Origin: Candidatus Nanohaloarchaea archaeon
GTDB taxonomy: Archaea > Nanohalarchaeota > Nanosalinia > Nanosalinales > Nanosalinaceae
DNA: 64,000 bases
Assembly (NCBI GenBank): GCA_013343275.1
Contig: CP046106.1
Coordinates: 558,001 to 622,000, forward strand
Reading direction: 5' to 3'
Shown: positions 25,445 through 33,099 of the stretch, in pieces
How positions within the stretch are numbered: position 1 is the stretch's first letter
How the letters are laid out: each line of letters starts with the position of its first letter
Made by a program: the position numbers and the translations under genes
The notes under the pieces: model-generated
The model's database searches: none
What the model saw: the letters and a program-made list of their open reading frames with translations, nothing else
Told to the model about the DNA's origin: nothing

Positions 25445-25504
25445 ATGAAAGGTGGATGTTTTGGACTGTCCTCAGAGGCAGTCACACGGCAAAGTATTCA
25501 ATAA
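25445..25504 (+). CDS. Micro-ORF, 19 residues, KGGCF motif (putative)
   Basis: An ATG at 25445 begins MKGGCFGLSSEAVTRQSIQ and stop, placed correctly behind a TATA-like box. The KGGCF core matches the minus-strand micro-ORF at 23333-23377 with one synonymous codon difference. The gap between pgk and glyS holds nothing else. The transcript could instead be a small RNA: gactg and cagtc can pair around 25464-25484. Too short for family recognition. Confidence 0.35.
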   Translation: MKGGCFGLSSEAVTRQSIQ

Positions 25505-25555
25505 TCTAAAACCTTCTAGTTCTGACTATAAAAATTTCCACGAGAGTGTTTCTGC

Positions 25556-27268
25556 ATGAGCAAGTCACTTACAGAAAAACTTTCTGAGCTGGCGAAGAGA
25601 AGAGGATTCTTCTTCCAGTCTTCAGAGGCCTACGGTGGTGTCGCAGGTTTCCAGACCTTCGGCCCCGAAGGCGCAGAACTCAAGAGAAACATCGAAAACA
25701 GCTGGAGAGAAACATTCTCCGACAGCCTAGGCCATCGAGAGATCGAGGCCCCGACCATTATGCCGGAGCCGGTTTTCGAGGCCTCAGGGCATCTAGACAC
25801 GTTCGACGACATGATAATAGAATGCCCGGAATGCGGAACATCAAGCAGAGCCGACCATCTCGTGGAAGATAACACAGATATCGAAGAAGCAGAAAGCTTC
25901 TCACACGAGCAGGTAGAGGCCTTGATCAAGGAACACAACCTTGAATGCCCAAGCTGCGGAGAAGACCTCAGTAACGTAGCAGTAGAGGACTTCAACCTGA
26001 TGTTCGAGACAAGCATCGGCCCAGGATCAGGCCAGACAGGATACCTCAGGCCGGAAACCGCACAGGGAATATTCGTAGAGTTCCCACGGCTGAAGGAATA
26101 CGCAAGAAACCAGCTACCGTTCGGCATAACACAGATTGGTAAAGCATACAGAAACGAAATTTCACCGAGGAAAGGTCTCGTCAGAGTCCGTGAACTGACT
26201 CAGGCCGAGCTTGAGCACTTCATCGATCCGGAAGAAGACGAACCACGGCTTGAGAAAGTTGAAGATGTCGAGCTGAAGCTTTACAGCCGTGAACAACAGA
26301 ATGCTGAAGACGGTGAACCTCAGTTCATGACCGTCAAGGAAGCAGTTGAAGAAGAGGTTGTCGAATCTGACTGGATTGCCTATTATCTCGGTATCGCGAA
26401 GCAGTGGTATGAGGAGATCGGAGTCGATATGGAGCGCTTCCGGTTCCGCCAGCATCAAAACGATGAACTCTCCCACTACGCAAGCGACTGCTGGGACGCA
26501 GAGAGCCAGGTCGACGGCGACTGGATCGAGATCACCGGTTTCGCGTACAGAGGCTGCTACGATCTGAAGAAGCACGACCAGTACAGCCGAGAAGACTACA
26601 AGATCTTCAAAGAGTACGACGAACCAAAGACCGTAGAGAAGAATACAGTCAGCCCGGACATGGGTTATCTAGGCCCTGAGTTCGGTGATAAGGCAGGCAA
26701 GATTGCAGAGAAGCTTGAGGAGATCGCAGAGAACGAACCTGAAGCCTTTGAAGCAGACAAGGTATTTGTCGAAGTGGACGGCGAGGAATACTCCGTTCCC
26801 GCTGATAAATGCAACTTCAGCGTCGAAGAAGTCACTGAGAACGGCGAGCATATTCTCCCTCACGTTGTCGAGCCTTCATTCGGTATCGACAGGATGGTTT
26901 ACACAGTTCTGGCTCATGCCTACGATGAGGACGAGGTCGACGATGAGGAGAGAACTGTTATGCGGTTCAACGAAGAGGTTGCTCCGACAGAGGTCGCTGT
27001 CTTCCCTCTAATGGATAAAGAAGGCCTTGGCGAGAAAGCACAGGAAGTAGCGGACAAGCTGCGTGAAGAAGGTTTCTCCGTCAAGTACGATGATACCGGA
27101 AATATCGGTAAGCGTTACAGAAGGCAGGACGAAGTCGGCACACCTGTCTGCGTAACAATCGATTATGAGACACTTGAAGATGAGCCTGAGACCGTAACTG
27201 TCAGGGATCGTGACTCGACGGATCAGGAACGTGTGGAGATCTCAGATCTGGCCGATTACCTGGCCTGA
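25556..27268 (+). CDS. glyS: Glycyl-tRNA synthetase (alpha2 type)
   Basis: The 570-residue class II synthetase is the archaeal/eukaryotic/Gram-positive dimer type. Marks are RRGFFFQSSEAYGGVAGFQTFGPEG at the start, two CxxC pairs (ECPECGTSS, LECPSCGEDL) in an inserted zinc region, LRPETAQGIFVEFPRL (motif 2 region), QIGKAYRNEISPRKGLVRVREL and PSFGIDRMVYTVL (motif 3). The anticodon-binding domain occupies the last ~110 residues. A TATA-like ctataaaaa precedes the ATG by ~30 bases. Confidence 0.94.
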   Translation: MSKSLTEKLSELAKRRGFFFQSSEAYGGVAGFQTFGPEGAELKRNIENSWRETFSDSLGHREIEAPTIMPEPVFEASGHLDTFDDMIIECPECGTSSRADHLVEDNTDIEEAESFSHEQVEALIKEHNLECPSCGEDLSNVAVEDFNLMFETSIGPGSGQTGYLRPETAQGIFVEFPRLKEYARNQLPFGITQIGKAYRNEISPRKGLVRVRELTQAELEHFIDPEEDEPRLEKVEDVELKLYSREQQNAEDGEPQFMTVKEAVEEEVVESDWIAYYLGIAKQWYEEIGVDMERFRFRQHQNDELSHYASDCWDAESQVDGDWIEITGFAYRGCYDLKKHDQYSREDYKIFKEYDEPKTVEKNTVSPDMGYLGPEFGDKAGKIAEKLEEIAENEPEAFEADKVFVEVDGEEYSVPADKCNFSVEEVTENGEHILPHVVEPSFGIDRMVYTVLAHAYDEDEVDDEERTVMRFNEEVAPTEVAVFPLMDKEGLGEKAQEVADKLREEGFSVKYDDTGNIGKRYRRQDEVGTPVCVTIDYETLEDEPETVTVRDRDSTDQERVEISDLADYLA

Positions 27269-27362
27269 TCCTCCTTTCTTCTCTCTTTCTTTTCTGGTAC
27301 CGATTAGAGCAGAATCAATTTAATTTTTAGGCAGGCCTAAACTATGTTGTGATCGAGGTCAT

Positions 27363-27623
27363 ATGTCTGTACTTGATGTTGTTGAGGAGATAGAGAATGG
27401 ATGTGTTGATAACCGGTACCGTGATGAAGTCCTGGAGGTAGCTAGCGAGGTTGAGGAATATTTTGAATCCCTTGAGGATGCTGCATCATTTGCTGAGGCA
27501 TATGATAGAGAGTATAACCGAGAAAACCCGGGTTATGATCCTGAGGGTTATGCTGAGCAGTGGGCCGATAGTTTCGACGGCGATATGTCCGGTATTGTAG
27601 ATTCTCTGAGTCACGAAGATTGA
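27363..27623 (+). CDS. Small acidic protein of unknown function
   Basis: The 86-residue protein is rich in Glu, Asp and Tyr, with no membrane helix or recognisable motif. A gaggt sequence lies 5 bases before the ATG as a possible Shine-Dalgarno site, and an A/T-rich element lies further upstream (~27317-27330). Its composition fits a real halophile gene, but I cannot assign a family. It lies 28 bases before the AN1-rhomboid gene and may be cotranscribed with it. Confidence 0.55.
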   Translation: MSVLDVVEEIENGCVDNRYRDEVLEVASEVEEYFESLEDAASFAEAYDREYNRENPGYDPEGYAEQWADSFDGDMSGIVDSLSHED

Positions 27624-27651
27624 TAAAAAGGTACTTGAGTAAGGCCTTTGC

Positions 27652-28608
27652 ATGGGAGAGTGCTCGAAATGCGGGAAGCAGGCAATGACTTTCACCTGCC
27701 GTTACTGTAACGACAAGTTCTGTTCAGAGCACCGTCTGCCGGAGAACCATGACTGTGAAGGCCTTGAGGAAGGCGTGCAGCAGGAGAAAGAGGAGACTCG
27801 TAAATGGTTCGAGGAGAAGAAGCTGAAGCAGGAGACCAAGCATGGCCAGCCAAAGAAGCAGAAGTCATCATTTTTCCGCGACGCGGTAAATTCACTGAGT
27901 AGAAATGCTACTTTCGGTATAATCACTGTTACTGTTATCTCCTTCATGCTTCAGGCTGTGCCGGGATACGTTGAGTTCATGCAGCTTTCACCGGCGCTTA
28001 CCCAGGCAGCTGTTGAAGCCACAAATTCGGCGGTAGAAGGAACTTTACTTACTACCACACTTGTACAGCAGCCATGGACTCTTCTGACAGTTATGCTCCT
28101 TCACAGCGGCTTCCTTCATATCTTTGCGAACATGGTTACTTTCTACTTCTTCGGAAGCGTTGTGGAGAGATCTATAGGTGCGAAAGAAACACTGAAGATA
28201 TATCTTATTTCAGGCCTTGCAGCAAGCATAGGTTTCGTGGTATTCAGGAATCTAATCTACTACATACACGATTCTGCAATTGTAGGAGGCTTGCCTGTTC
28301 TCAGCCCAGCAGTTGGGGCTTCAGGAGCAGTAGTTGCATTCCTTGGCATAGTAGCTATGCTCTATCCTGAAGCAGAGGTACTGCTCTACTTCTTCATACC
28401 TATGAAGATCAGAACTGCGGTACTCGCTTTCGGAGCAATAGAGTTCGTCAATCTGGCCTTCAAGCTTGCAGGCACCACACTACCTGTAATCGGTATGTTC
28501 GCGAGCTCAGCTCACCTCACAGGGCTTGCAGTGGGCCTCTGGTACGGCAGAAAGCTTCAGGACAGGTACGGCCGTAAAAACAGTTTCTTTGATATAGCCC
28601 GTTTCTAG
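27652..28608 (+). CDS. Rhomboid-family intramembrane serine protease with N-terminal AN1-type zinc finger
   Basis: Residues ~1-40 form an AN1-like zinc finger (CSKCGKQAMTFTCRYCNDKFCSEHRLPENHDC). A charged linker follows, then a six-helix rhomboid domain. Rhomboid marks are HSGFLHIFANMVTFYFFG, GASGAVVAFLG with the catalytic Ser, and SSAHLTGLAVG with the catalytic His. The enzyme cuts TM helices of membrane proteins. The AN1-rhomboid fusion also occurs in haloarchaea and suggests that the cytoplasmic zinc finger recruits partners or substrates. Confidence 0.88.
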   Translation: MGECSKCGKQAMTFTCRYCNDKFCSEHRLPENHDCEGLEEGVQQEKEETRKWFEEKKLKQETKHGQPKKQKSSFFRDAVNSLSRNATFGIITVTVISFMLQAVPGYVEFMQLSPALTQAAVEATNSAVEGTLLTTTLVQQPWTLLTVMLLHSGFLHIFANMVTFYFFGSVVERSIGAKETLKIYLISGLAASIGFVVFRNLIYYIHDSAIVGGLPVLSPAVGASGAVVAFLGIVAMLYPEAEVLLYFFIPMKIRTAVLAFGAIEFVNLAFKLAGTTLPVIGMFASSAHLTGLAVGLWYGRKLQDRYGRKNSFFDIARF

Positions 28609-29147
28609 AGAGTTGAACGCTCAACTTCGTAGTAAGTTACATCGTTCTCTGTATCGACCACGCCCCACAGCATTGTGGCCCGAACGTTCTGAGCCAGTCG
28701 AGCACCTCTAGACATCTCCTGAAAGCTCATGGTATGGTTCTCAGGTACAGCATGCACAAGATACTTTGTATGCTGTCTATCCCGTTTATCTCCTTCAGCA
28801 TATGGATTTACGCCACGTGGGTAAACTCTGAAATGGGAGCCGAACTTGAAACCACTCTTCACGATGTAACCTCGTTCACGGAGATCGCTGTAGACAGTAA
28901 ACTTCTGGTCGAACTCCTCATCGATATCGGAGAATCGCTGGAATATCTCATCCCTACCAAGCTCTTCCCCTGATTCATCTTCGACCTCTATCTCATCTCT
29001 CTCGTAGAGGTGAAAGGCCTCGGAGAATGAAAGTTCAAGTCTGCCATCGTCCAGGATCTTCCCATAGTATTTCTCGCTGTGGATCTCTTCCGCATCCTCC
29101 TCATCCCAGACCTTGACAGTGCTACCAGTAATTTTTGCTGTAACCAT
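28605..29147 (-). CDS. endA: tRNA-splicing endonuclease, EndA type
   Basis: The 180-residue protein is of the short (alpha4-type) size. It aligns by eye to archaeal EndA through FTVYSDLRERGYIVKSGFKFG, FRVYPRG (Tyr109), QHTKYLVHAVPE (His126) and LAQNVRATMLWGVVD. Tyr and His of the catalytic triad are present. At the place where Methanocaldococcus EndA has its catalytic lysine (SVRKK), this protein reads Ala157 (NVRAT), which deserves a check. The enzyme removes bulge-helix-bulge introns from tRNAs and rRNAs. Its 3' end overlaps the rhomboid gene's stop by 4 bases. Confidence 0.85.
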   Translation of the reverse strand: MVTAKITGSTVKVWDEEDAEEIHSEKYYGKILDDGRLELSFSEAFHLYERDEIEVEDESGEELGRDEIFQRFSDIDEEFDQKFTVYSDLRERGYIVKSGFKFGSHFRVYPRGVNPYAEGDKRDRQHTKYLVHAVPENHTMSFQEMSRGARLAQNVRATMLWGVVDTENDVTYYEVERSTL

Positions 29148-29183
29148 AATTCAGAAATAGAACGTGAGACTTTTAGGCCTATT

Positions 29184-29846
29184 TCAGAAACTTCCGAGAT
29201 CTTTCTGCGAGGCCTCCTTCAGTATTCGCTCCGCAGTACTCCACGACTTCCTTGTCTCCTTAGGTAGCTCTCCTTTCTCCTCCACATACTTCTCCAGGAA
29301 ACTAATCGTAGGCTTATCATGAGGGTATCCCGAGGCAAAGTCATAACCGTACTTCTTCTTCAAATCGTCGACATGACTCTCCCTTGCAGACTTCGCCACA
29401 ATAGAAGCAGCAGAGACAACAGGAAAAGTATCATCGGCGCCATGCTCCGCAACAAAATCTACATCTGCAAATCTTTCAGGTAGCTGATCCTTCAGCTTAT
29501 TGATAAATCTCTCCGCGTTCGGTTCCGGGAGATCAACGATCACTTTATCCGCATCAGTTCTTCCAATTACATCTGTAAAGGCCTTTACCTCGATCTCGTT
29601 TAGAGACATTACATTTCGAAGCTCATCTATCTCCTCGGCCTTGACTTCCTTCAGAAAGGCCTCTCCATGCTCTTCCAGCTGATCCCGAATTGATTCTCTC
29701 TTCTTCCCAGATAGCTTCTTCGAGTCCTTTACTCCAAGTTCCTCGATCTCATCTATTCTTTCTTCGTCTATCATGAATCCTCCGATAAACATCGAGCCTA
29801 TTACCGGGCCTCTTCCTGCTTCGTCAATTCCTAGAACCTTGGCCAT
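29184..29846 (-). CDS. rnhB: Ribonuclease HII
   Basis: The ATG at 29846 gives 220 residues beginning MAKVLGIDEAGRGPVIGSMF, the standard RNase HII opening with the first two acidic residues (D, E). The frame runs 32 codons further upstream without similarity. Other active-site segments are VIVDLPEPN and SAASIVAKSARESHVDDLKKKYG. It cuts RNA in RNA-DNA hybrids, such as misinserted ribonucleotides. A TATA-like box shared with the next divergent gene lies ~30 bases upstream. Confidence 0.93.
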   Translation of the reverse strand: MAKVLGIDEAGRGPVIGSMFIGGFMIDEERIDEIEELGVKDSKKLSGKKRESIRDQLEEHGEAFLKEVKAEEIDELRNVMSLNEIEVKAFTDVIGRTDADKVIVDLPEPNAERFINKLKDQLPERFADVDFVAEHGADDTFPVVSAASIVAKSARESHVDDLKKKYGYDFASGYPHDKPTISFLEKYVEEKGELPKETRKSWSTAERILKEASQKDLGSF

Positions 29847-29872
29847 AGAATACAGATTTGATATTTCGCCCA

Positions 29873-29882
29873 AGATATATAG
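29873..29882. promoter_or_regulatory. Shared TATA region between rnhB and the 29908 gene
   Basis: The symmetric agatatatag lies ~27-36 bases from the rnhB ATG (minus) and ~26-35 bases from the ATG at 29908 (plus), so one element may direct two leaderless messages. Confidence 0.45.
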
Positions 29883-29907
29883 TTCTATCTCGGGAAACTC
29901 TGTCTTG

Positions 29908-30237
29908 ATGGTAGAGAAGAGAACTATCGATTTACTTAACATTCTTCTACTTGCGGTCCTGTTATTGAGCCTTAGTTCGTATCTTCCATCTAGCTCCTCA
30001 AAACTTACAGGAAGCTTCTACAGCCAGCCTGTTGATCAAGAACCGCAGTGCTATTTTTCGAATGACGGCGAAGTGTCGCAGATACCTGTAGGATCCTGCT
30101 GTCCGAGTGCAAGAGAGATGGCAAGATGCGTATCCAGCAGTAGCGGAGTAACCTGTTTCAACTCGGAAGACAGAAATCTGACACTCAATCATGAAGCAGT
30201 AGAGTACTGCAGTTCAAGAGGGATCGAACTTGGATAA
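29908..30237 (+). CDS. Small exported cysteine-rich protein of unknown function
   Basis: I chose the ATG at 29908 (109 residues) because it follows the TATA element and begins with a signal/anchor (LLNILLLAVLLLSLSSYLP); the longer frame runs through rnhB. The outer part holds cysteines in PQCYFS, GSCCPSA, ARCVSS, VTCFNS and EYCSS, enough for several disulfides. The gene overlaps the GH3 gene by 8 bases, which suggests coupled expression and perhaps a joint role outside the cell. Confidence 0.6.
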   Translation: MVEKRTIDLLNILLLAVLLLSLSSYLPSSSSKLTGSFYSQPVDQEPQCYFSNDGEVSQIPVGSCCPSAREMARCVSSSSGVTCFNSEDRNLTLNHEAVEYCSSRGIELG

Positions 30238-31441
30238 GAAGTACCACCTTGCAGCGACTTTTCTACTGGTATTCGCCATAGTTACTGTTCAGGCAGTAGG
30301 CCAGACAGCCAGTGTAAAAACCGAGACTCCAAACACTACTTCAAATGAAACCAATACAAGCGAAAAGGCCTACGACCTTACCGGATACCAGGGGATCAGA
30401 CTTTACGAAGAAAACAGGACCATCTATCTGGATTCGATAGGCCTCAAGCAGAAGATAGGTTTGATGACGGAAACCTGGAGGCTTAACAGTGGAAGAATCA
30501 GTCAGGATGATGTAATGGGTGGTTTCCATCTCGGAGGCCTTGGTTCACGGGAGTCAACTATGGAGGTTATACATAACTACAGTCAGGGCCGGCCGATTGA
30601 ACCACTTGTCTCTATGGATATGGAGGGCTGTGGAAACCCTATATCAGGCTTCATGAAAAGCAAGTCCCTGGATGAGATCAAAAATGTTTCTTCAGCCCGT
30701 AGACTTGGTGAGAAGCACGGCAGCCATCTCAGGAAAATAGGTGTAGACATCAACTACGCCCCCGTCCTAGATGTTAACGATACGATATGGAAATGCCGGA
30801 GTTTTGAAGGAGACTACAGAGAAACCGCGGAGAAAGGATGTGCATACATAAGAGGTCTTCAGAGCGAGGGAGTAATGGCTACCGCCAAACACTTCCCAGG
30901 AGAGACCTTGACAGGCAAGGATCCTCATAACAAGATAAAACACGTCAACCTCACAAAGGAAGACACCTACCCCTTCAGGAAGGCCGTTGAATGCAACGTC
31001 TCCGCCATCATGATATCACACCAGATAACTACCGGCGTGATAGACTCAAACGGCAAGCCTGCCTCAGTCTCCAGAAACGTAGTGAGAACCCTGAGAGAAG
31101 AATACGGATTCAAAGGCCTTATAGTCACAGATGCTATCAACATGGGCGGTATTGACAAGTACTACGAGAGCGAGAAGAAAAAATATCTTGCGCTCTTCAG
31201 GGCCGGTAACGACTTCATCCTGAATCTGGCTGGCAACGAGCAAGACAAGAAAGAGATGGTAAAGTTTGTCGCTCAGGCAGTTAGATCAGGAAAACTGGAT
31301 AAAAGCAAGATAGATAGATCAGTAACCCGGCTTCTGAACGCTAGAGGCTGGACAGTAGTTACAGAGGACGATAACAGAACCAGAGTTTACCGGCCCGGAA
31401 GACTGCCTGGCCCAACCAACATCAACAGTTTAAAAGAGTAG
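30230..31441 (+). CDS. Exported glycoside hydrolase family 3 enzyme (NagZ-like)
   Basis: A TTG start at 30230 gives 403 residues with a signal peptide (LAATFLLVFAIVTVQAVGQ) and a Thr/Asn-rich linker. The GH3 barrel shows YAPVLDVN, ATAKHFPGE, a D-P-H segment as in the NagZ acid/base loop, and IVTDAINMGGI with the candidate nucleophile Asp. There is no second GH3 domain, as in short beta-N-acetylglucosaminidases. Archaea lack peptidoglycan, so a GlcNAc-containing polymer or glycoprotein is more likely than muropeptides. Bacterial ancestry is possible. Substrate is inferred only. Confidence 0.8.
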   Translation: MDKKYHLAATFLLVFAIVTVQAVGQTASVKTETPNTTSNETNTSEKAYDLTGYQGIRLYEENRTIYLDSIGLKQKIGLMTETWRLNSGRISQDDVMGGFHLGGLGSRESTMEVIHNYSQGRPIEPLVSMDMEGCGNPISGFMKSKSLDEIKNVSSARRLGEKHGSHLRKIGVDINYAPVLDVNDTIWKCRSFEGDYRETAEKGCAYIRGLQSEGVMATAKHFPGETLTGKDPHNKIKHVNLTKEDTYPFRKAVECNVSAIMISHQITTGVIDSNGKPASVSRNVVRTLREEYGFKGLIVTDAINMGGIDKYYESEKKKYLALFRAGNDFILNLAGNEQDKKEMVKFVAQAVRSGKLDKSKIDRSVTRLLNARGWTVVTEDDNRTRVYRPGRLPGPTNINSLKE

Positions 31442-31462
31442 GACTTTATCTGATAGTTAGAG

Positions 31463-31537
31463 AGCGGGGTGGAGCAGCCAGGAGTGCTCGTCGGGCTCAT
31501 AACCCGGAGGTCCGTGGTTCAAATCCACGCCCCGCTA
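31463..31537 (+). tRNA. Initiator tRNA-Met (anticodon CAT)
   Basis: The cloverleaf is complete: acceptor AGCGGGG/CCCCGCT with discriminator A, giving the A1-U72 pair typical of archaeal initiators. The anticodon stem has three G-C pairs (GGGCTCATAACCC), another initiator mark. The T arm is CGTGG-TTCAAAT-CCACG. CCA is not encoded. Confidence 0.95.
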
Positions 31538-31830
31538 TCAAACCCGCATATCAAACTTGCTTGAAATTCTCTCTACCTAGGATCAGAGCATTCTACAAAA
31601 CTACATAGACTCTTCGACATCAAATTAACCGCCCAGATATCTAGCAATAATTCAGAATTAGTCTTTCAGGCTGGAAGATCTATTACCAGCTTTTTAGCTA
31701 ATTTGAAGGTGCCGTGAACAGTCCCTATTTCCGGCTGGAAGAGTCGTTAATTTAAATAAGGTTGTTGAGGATTGTATACTTACGTGGGGGCGTAGGGGTA
31801 GATGGTACCAGACAGGTGTAAAAACAGCAA
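31538..31830. other. 293-base gap with promoter for the zinc-ribbon gene
   Basis: No gene is evident. A TATA-like aatttaaata lies at about 31749-31758, and a second A/T element gtatactt at about 31774-31781. The phrase ggctggaagag/tc occurs twice (about 31679 and 31732). A short ATG frame at 31802-31855 (17 codons) overlaps the start of the next gene and may be fortuitous. Confidence 0.35.
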
Positions 31831-32187
31831 ATGCAGAAACTTGGAAACATACTGATCAATGTAATGCAGGAACTTTCGAGAACCTCCACAAACGGAGAGG
31901 CTCATATAGAGGTAAACAGCACTGTCTGCAGCCCTGAAGAGTTTGAGACATTATTCGGCTACTTTACCCGCGGAACAATTCTTGAGAGGATCGACCTGGA
32001 CGTGGAGAAAATTGATCCTGTTGTAACATGTGGTTGTGGATTTACCGAGAAAGCAGATGAAGGCCACGATGGATACACTAAATGCCCGGAATGCGGCAGA
32101 TTCGCCGAGATCAGAGACCCAACATACAACATTGTGAAGCCTAACCCCGAGACTAATGGGGAAAGACAAAGCATCCGCTTCTCGTAA
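31831..32187 (+). CDS. HypA-like zinc-ribbon protein
   Basis: The 118-residue protein resembles HypA in layout: an N-terminal alpha/beta part (SPEEFETLFGYFTRGTILERIDLDVE) like the HypA metal-binding domain, then a zinc ribbon (VTCGCGFTEK... TKCPECGRF). HypA inserts nickel into hydrogenases, but no hydrogenase gene is in the window. The N-terminal Met-His-Glu nickel motif of true HypA is absent (MQKLGN...MQELS). It is better read as a HypA-fold zinc protein of unknown role. A divergent paralogue adopted for RNA or protein binding is possible. Confidence 0.5.
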   Translation: MQKLGNILINVMQELSRTSTNGEAHIEVNSTVCSPEEFETLFGYFTRGTILERIDLDVEKIDPVVTCGCGFTEKADEGHDGYTKCPECGRFAEIRDPTYNIVKPNPETNGERQSIRFS

Positions 32188-32275
32188 AAATATATTCAAA
32201 AAGTTTCCAGCAAATTCTAAATTTAACCGAAAGTGTGAAGGCCAGAAACTCTCTGGTCTTCGACAGACTCTTTAT

Positions 32276-32358
32276 GCCGGGGTAGCCAAGTGGCCAAAGG
32301 CGATGGACTCAAGATCCATTCCCGCAGGGGTTCGCAAGTTCAAATCTTGTCCCCGGCA
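32276..32358 (+). tRNA. tRNA-Leu (anticodon CAA)
   Basis: This is a class II tRNA: acceptor GCCGGGG/CCCCGGC with discriminator A, anticodon stem ATGGA/TCCAT around CTCAAGA (anticodon CAA), a long variable arm (TCCCGCAGGGGTTCG) and T arm CAAGT-TCAAATC-TTG. No intron is visible. CCA is not encoded. Confidence 0.95.
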
Positions 32359-32445
32359 ATCCTTATCTAAGGCAGTTTCAATAGAAATATTAAGACATTT
32401 TAGATGCTTTTTTCTAAGAGAAGAAACGGTTAGAAGACCTGTATC

Positions 32446-32880
32446 CTATTTCAGATCTGAAAGCTCGTTTTGAAGGTTATCAAGCTCGCTTCTCAGCTCT
32501 TCTATCGAGTTATCCATCTCCGGGTTCTGAGCGGAGTCGATATCTAGGTTCTGGTCAAGGTTAGCGGTACTGTTTGCCTCCATCTGCTGATTATTCTGTG
32601 GAGAGGAAGTCTGCGCGCTCTGGCGGTCGTTAAGTTCTTCTTCAGGCATGTTATCCTCTAACTCAGGCATCTGGCCTGCTACTTCGCCCAGCTCGTTGTT
32701 CAGGCGTTCTATATTATCATTTACCGTATCTATTGCAGTCTGCTTCACCTGTCTGACCTGTCTAAGGACCTCCATTGCCTCTTCAATATTGGAAATCGTA
32801 TCCTCTACCGAGTCCAGGTCATTGAGAAGTTCTCTGTATCCATCCAGTTTGACGTAAAGCTGGTCCTGTTCGGAGTCCAT
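32446..32880 (-). CDS. Coiled-coil protein of unknown function
   Basis: The 144-residue protein has a long heptad-rich helix (~8-70: NDLDSVEDTISNIEEAMEVL...), a Gln/Asn/Ser-rich middle (~85-118: AQTSSPQNNQQMEANST) and a second short coiled coil at the C-terminus. There is no signal peptide or membrane helix. I do not recognise it. Acidic composition and an isolated position fit a genuine halophile gene. Confidence 0.6.
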   Translation of the reverse strand: MDSEQDQLYVKLDGYRELLNDLDSVEDTISNIEEAMEVLRQVRQVKQTAIDTVNDNIERLNNELGEVAGQMPELEDNMPEEELNDRQSAQTSSPQNNQQMEANSTANLDQNLDIDSAQNPEMDNSIEELRSELDNLQNELSDLK

Positions 32881-32963
32881 AATGGTACAGTGGAGAAAGC
32901 TGCTTATTAAAAATACTGATCAACCCAATCGCGAAAATCGGCAAGTCCTGTAAGGGATAAAAA

Positions 32964-33042
32964 CAGGGCTCAGAGGTGTTCAGTTGTCATCAACCCTCTG
33001 TTCGAGGTTCAGACGATGTCGAAAAATTCCTCATCATCGCAC
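32964..33042 (-). ncRNA. Probable C/D-box guide RNA
   Basis: Read on the minus strand: box C ATGATGA (33031-33037), box D' CTGA (33009-33012), box C' TTGATGA (32987-32993) and box D CTGA (32970-32973), in the correct order. The D'-C' spacer can form cctc-gaaca-gagg. A TATA-like element (33063-33072) lies ~26 bases before box C, and a T run follows box D. The D' guide contains cgacatcg, which pairs with the conserved GAUGUCG stretch of 23S rRNA as I remember it. The class call is good; targets are tentative. Confidence 0.65.
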
Positions 33043-33062
33043 AGGTCAAAGATAACCCTCCG

Positions 33063-33072
33063 AATTTAATAA
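33063..33072. promoter_or_regulatory. Shared TATA region between the C/D RNA and the PAP2-like gene
   Basis: The stretch aatttaataa lies ~26 bases from the inferred 5' end of the guide RNA (minus) and ~28-37 bases before the ATG at 33100 (plus). Confidence 0.45.
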
Positions 33073-33099
33073 GGTCTTTCTAGAGAAAACATTGAGTAA

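Noticed and set aside
32156-32473. 105-codon plus-strand open frame
   Set aside because: It runs straight through the tRNA-Leu gene and has no recognisable protein features.
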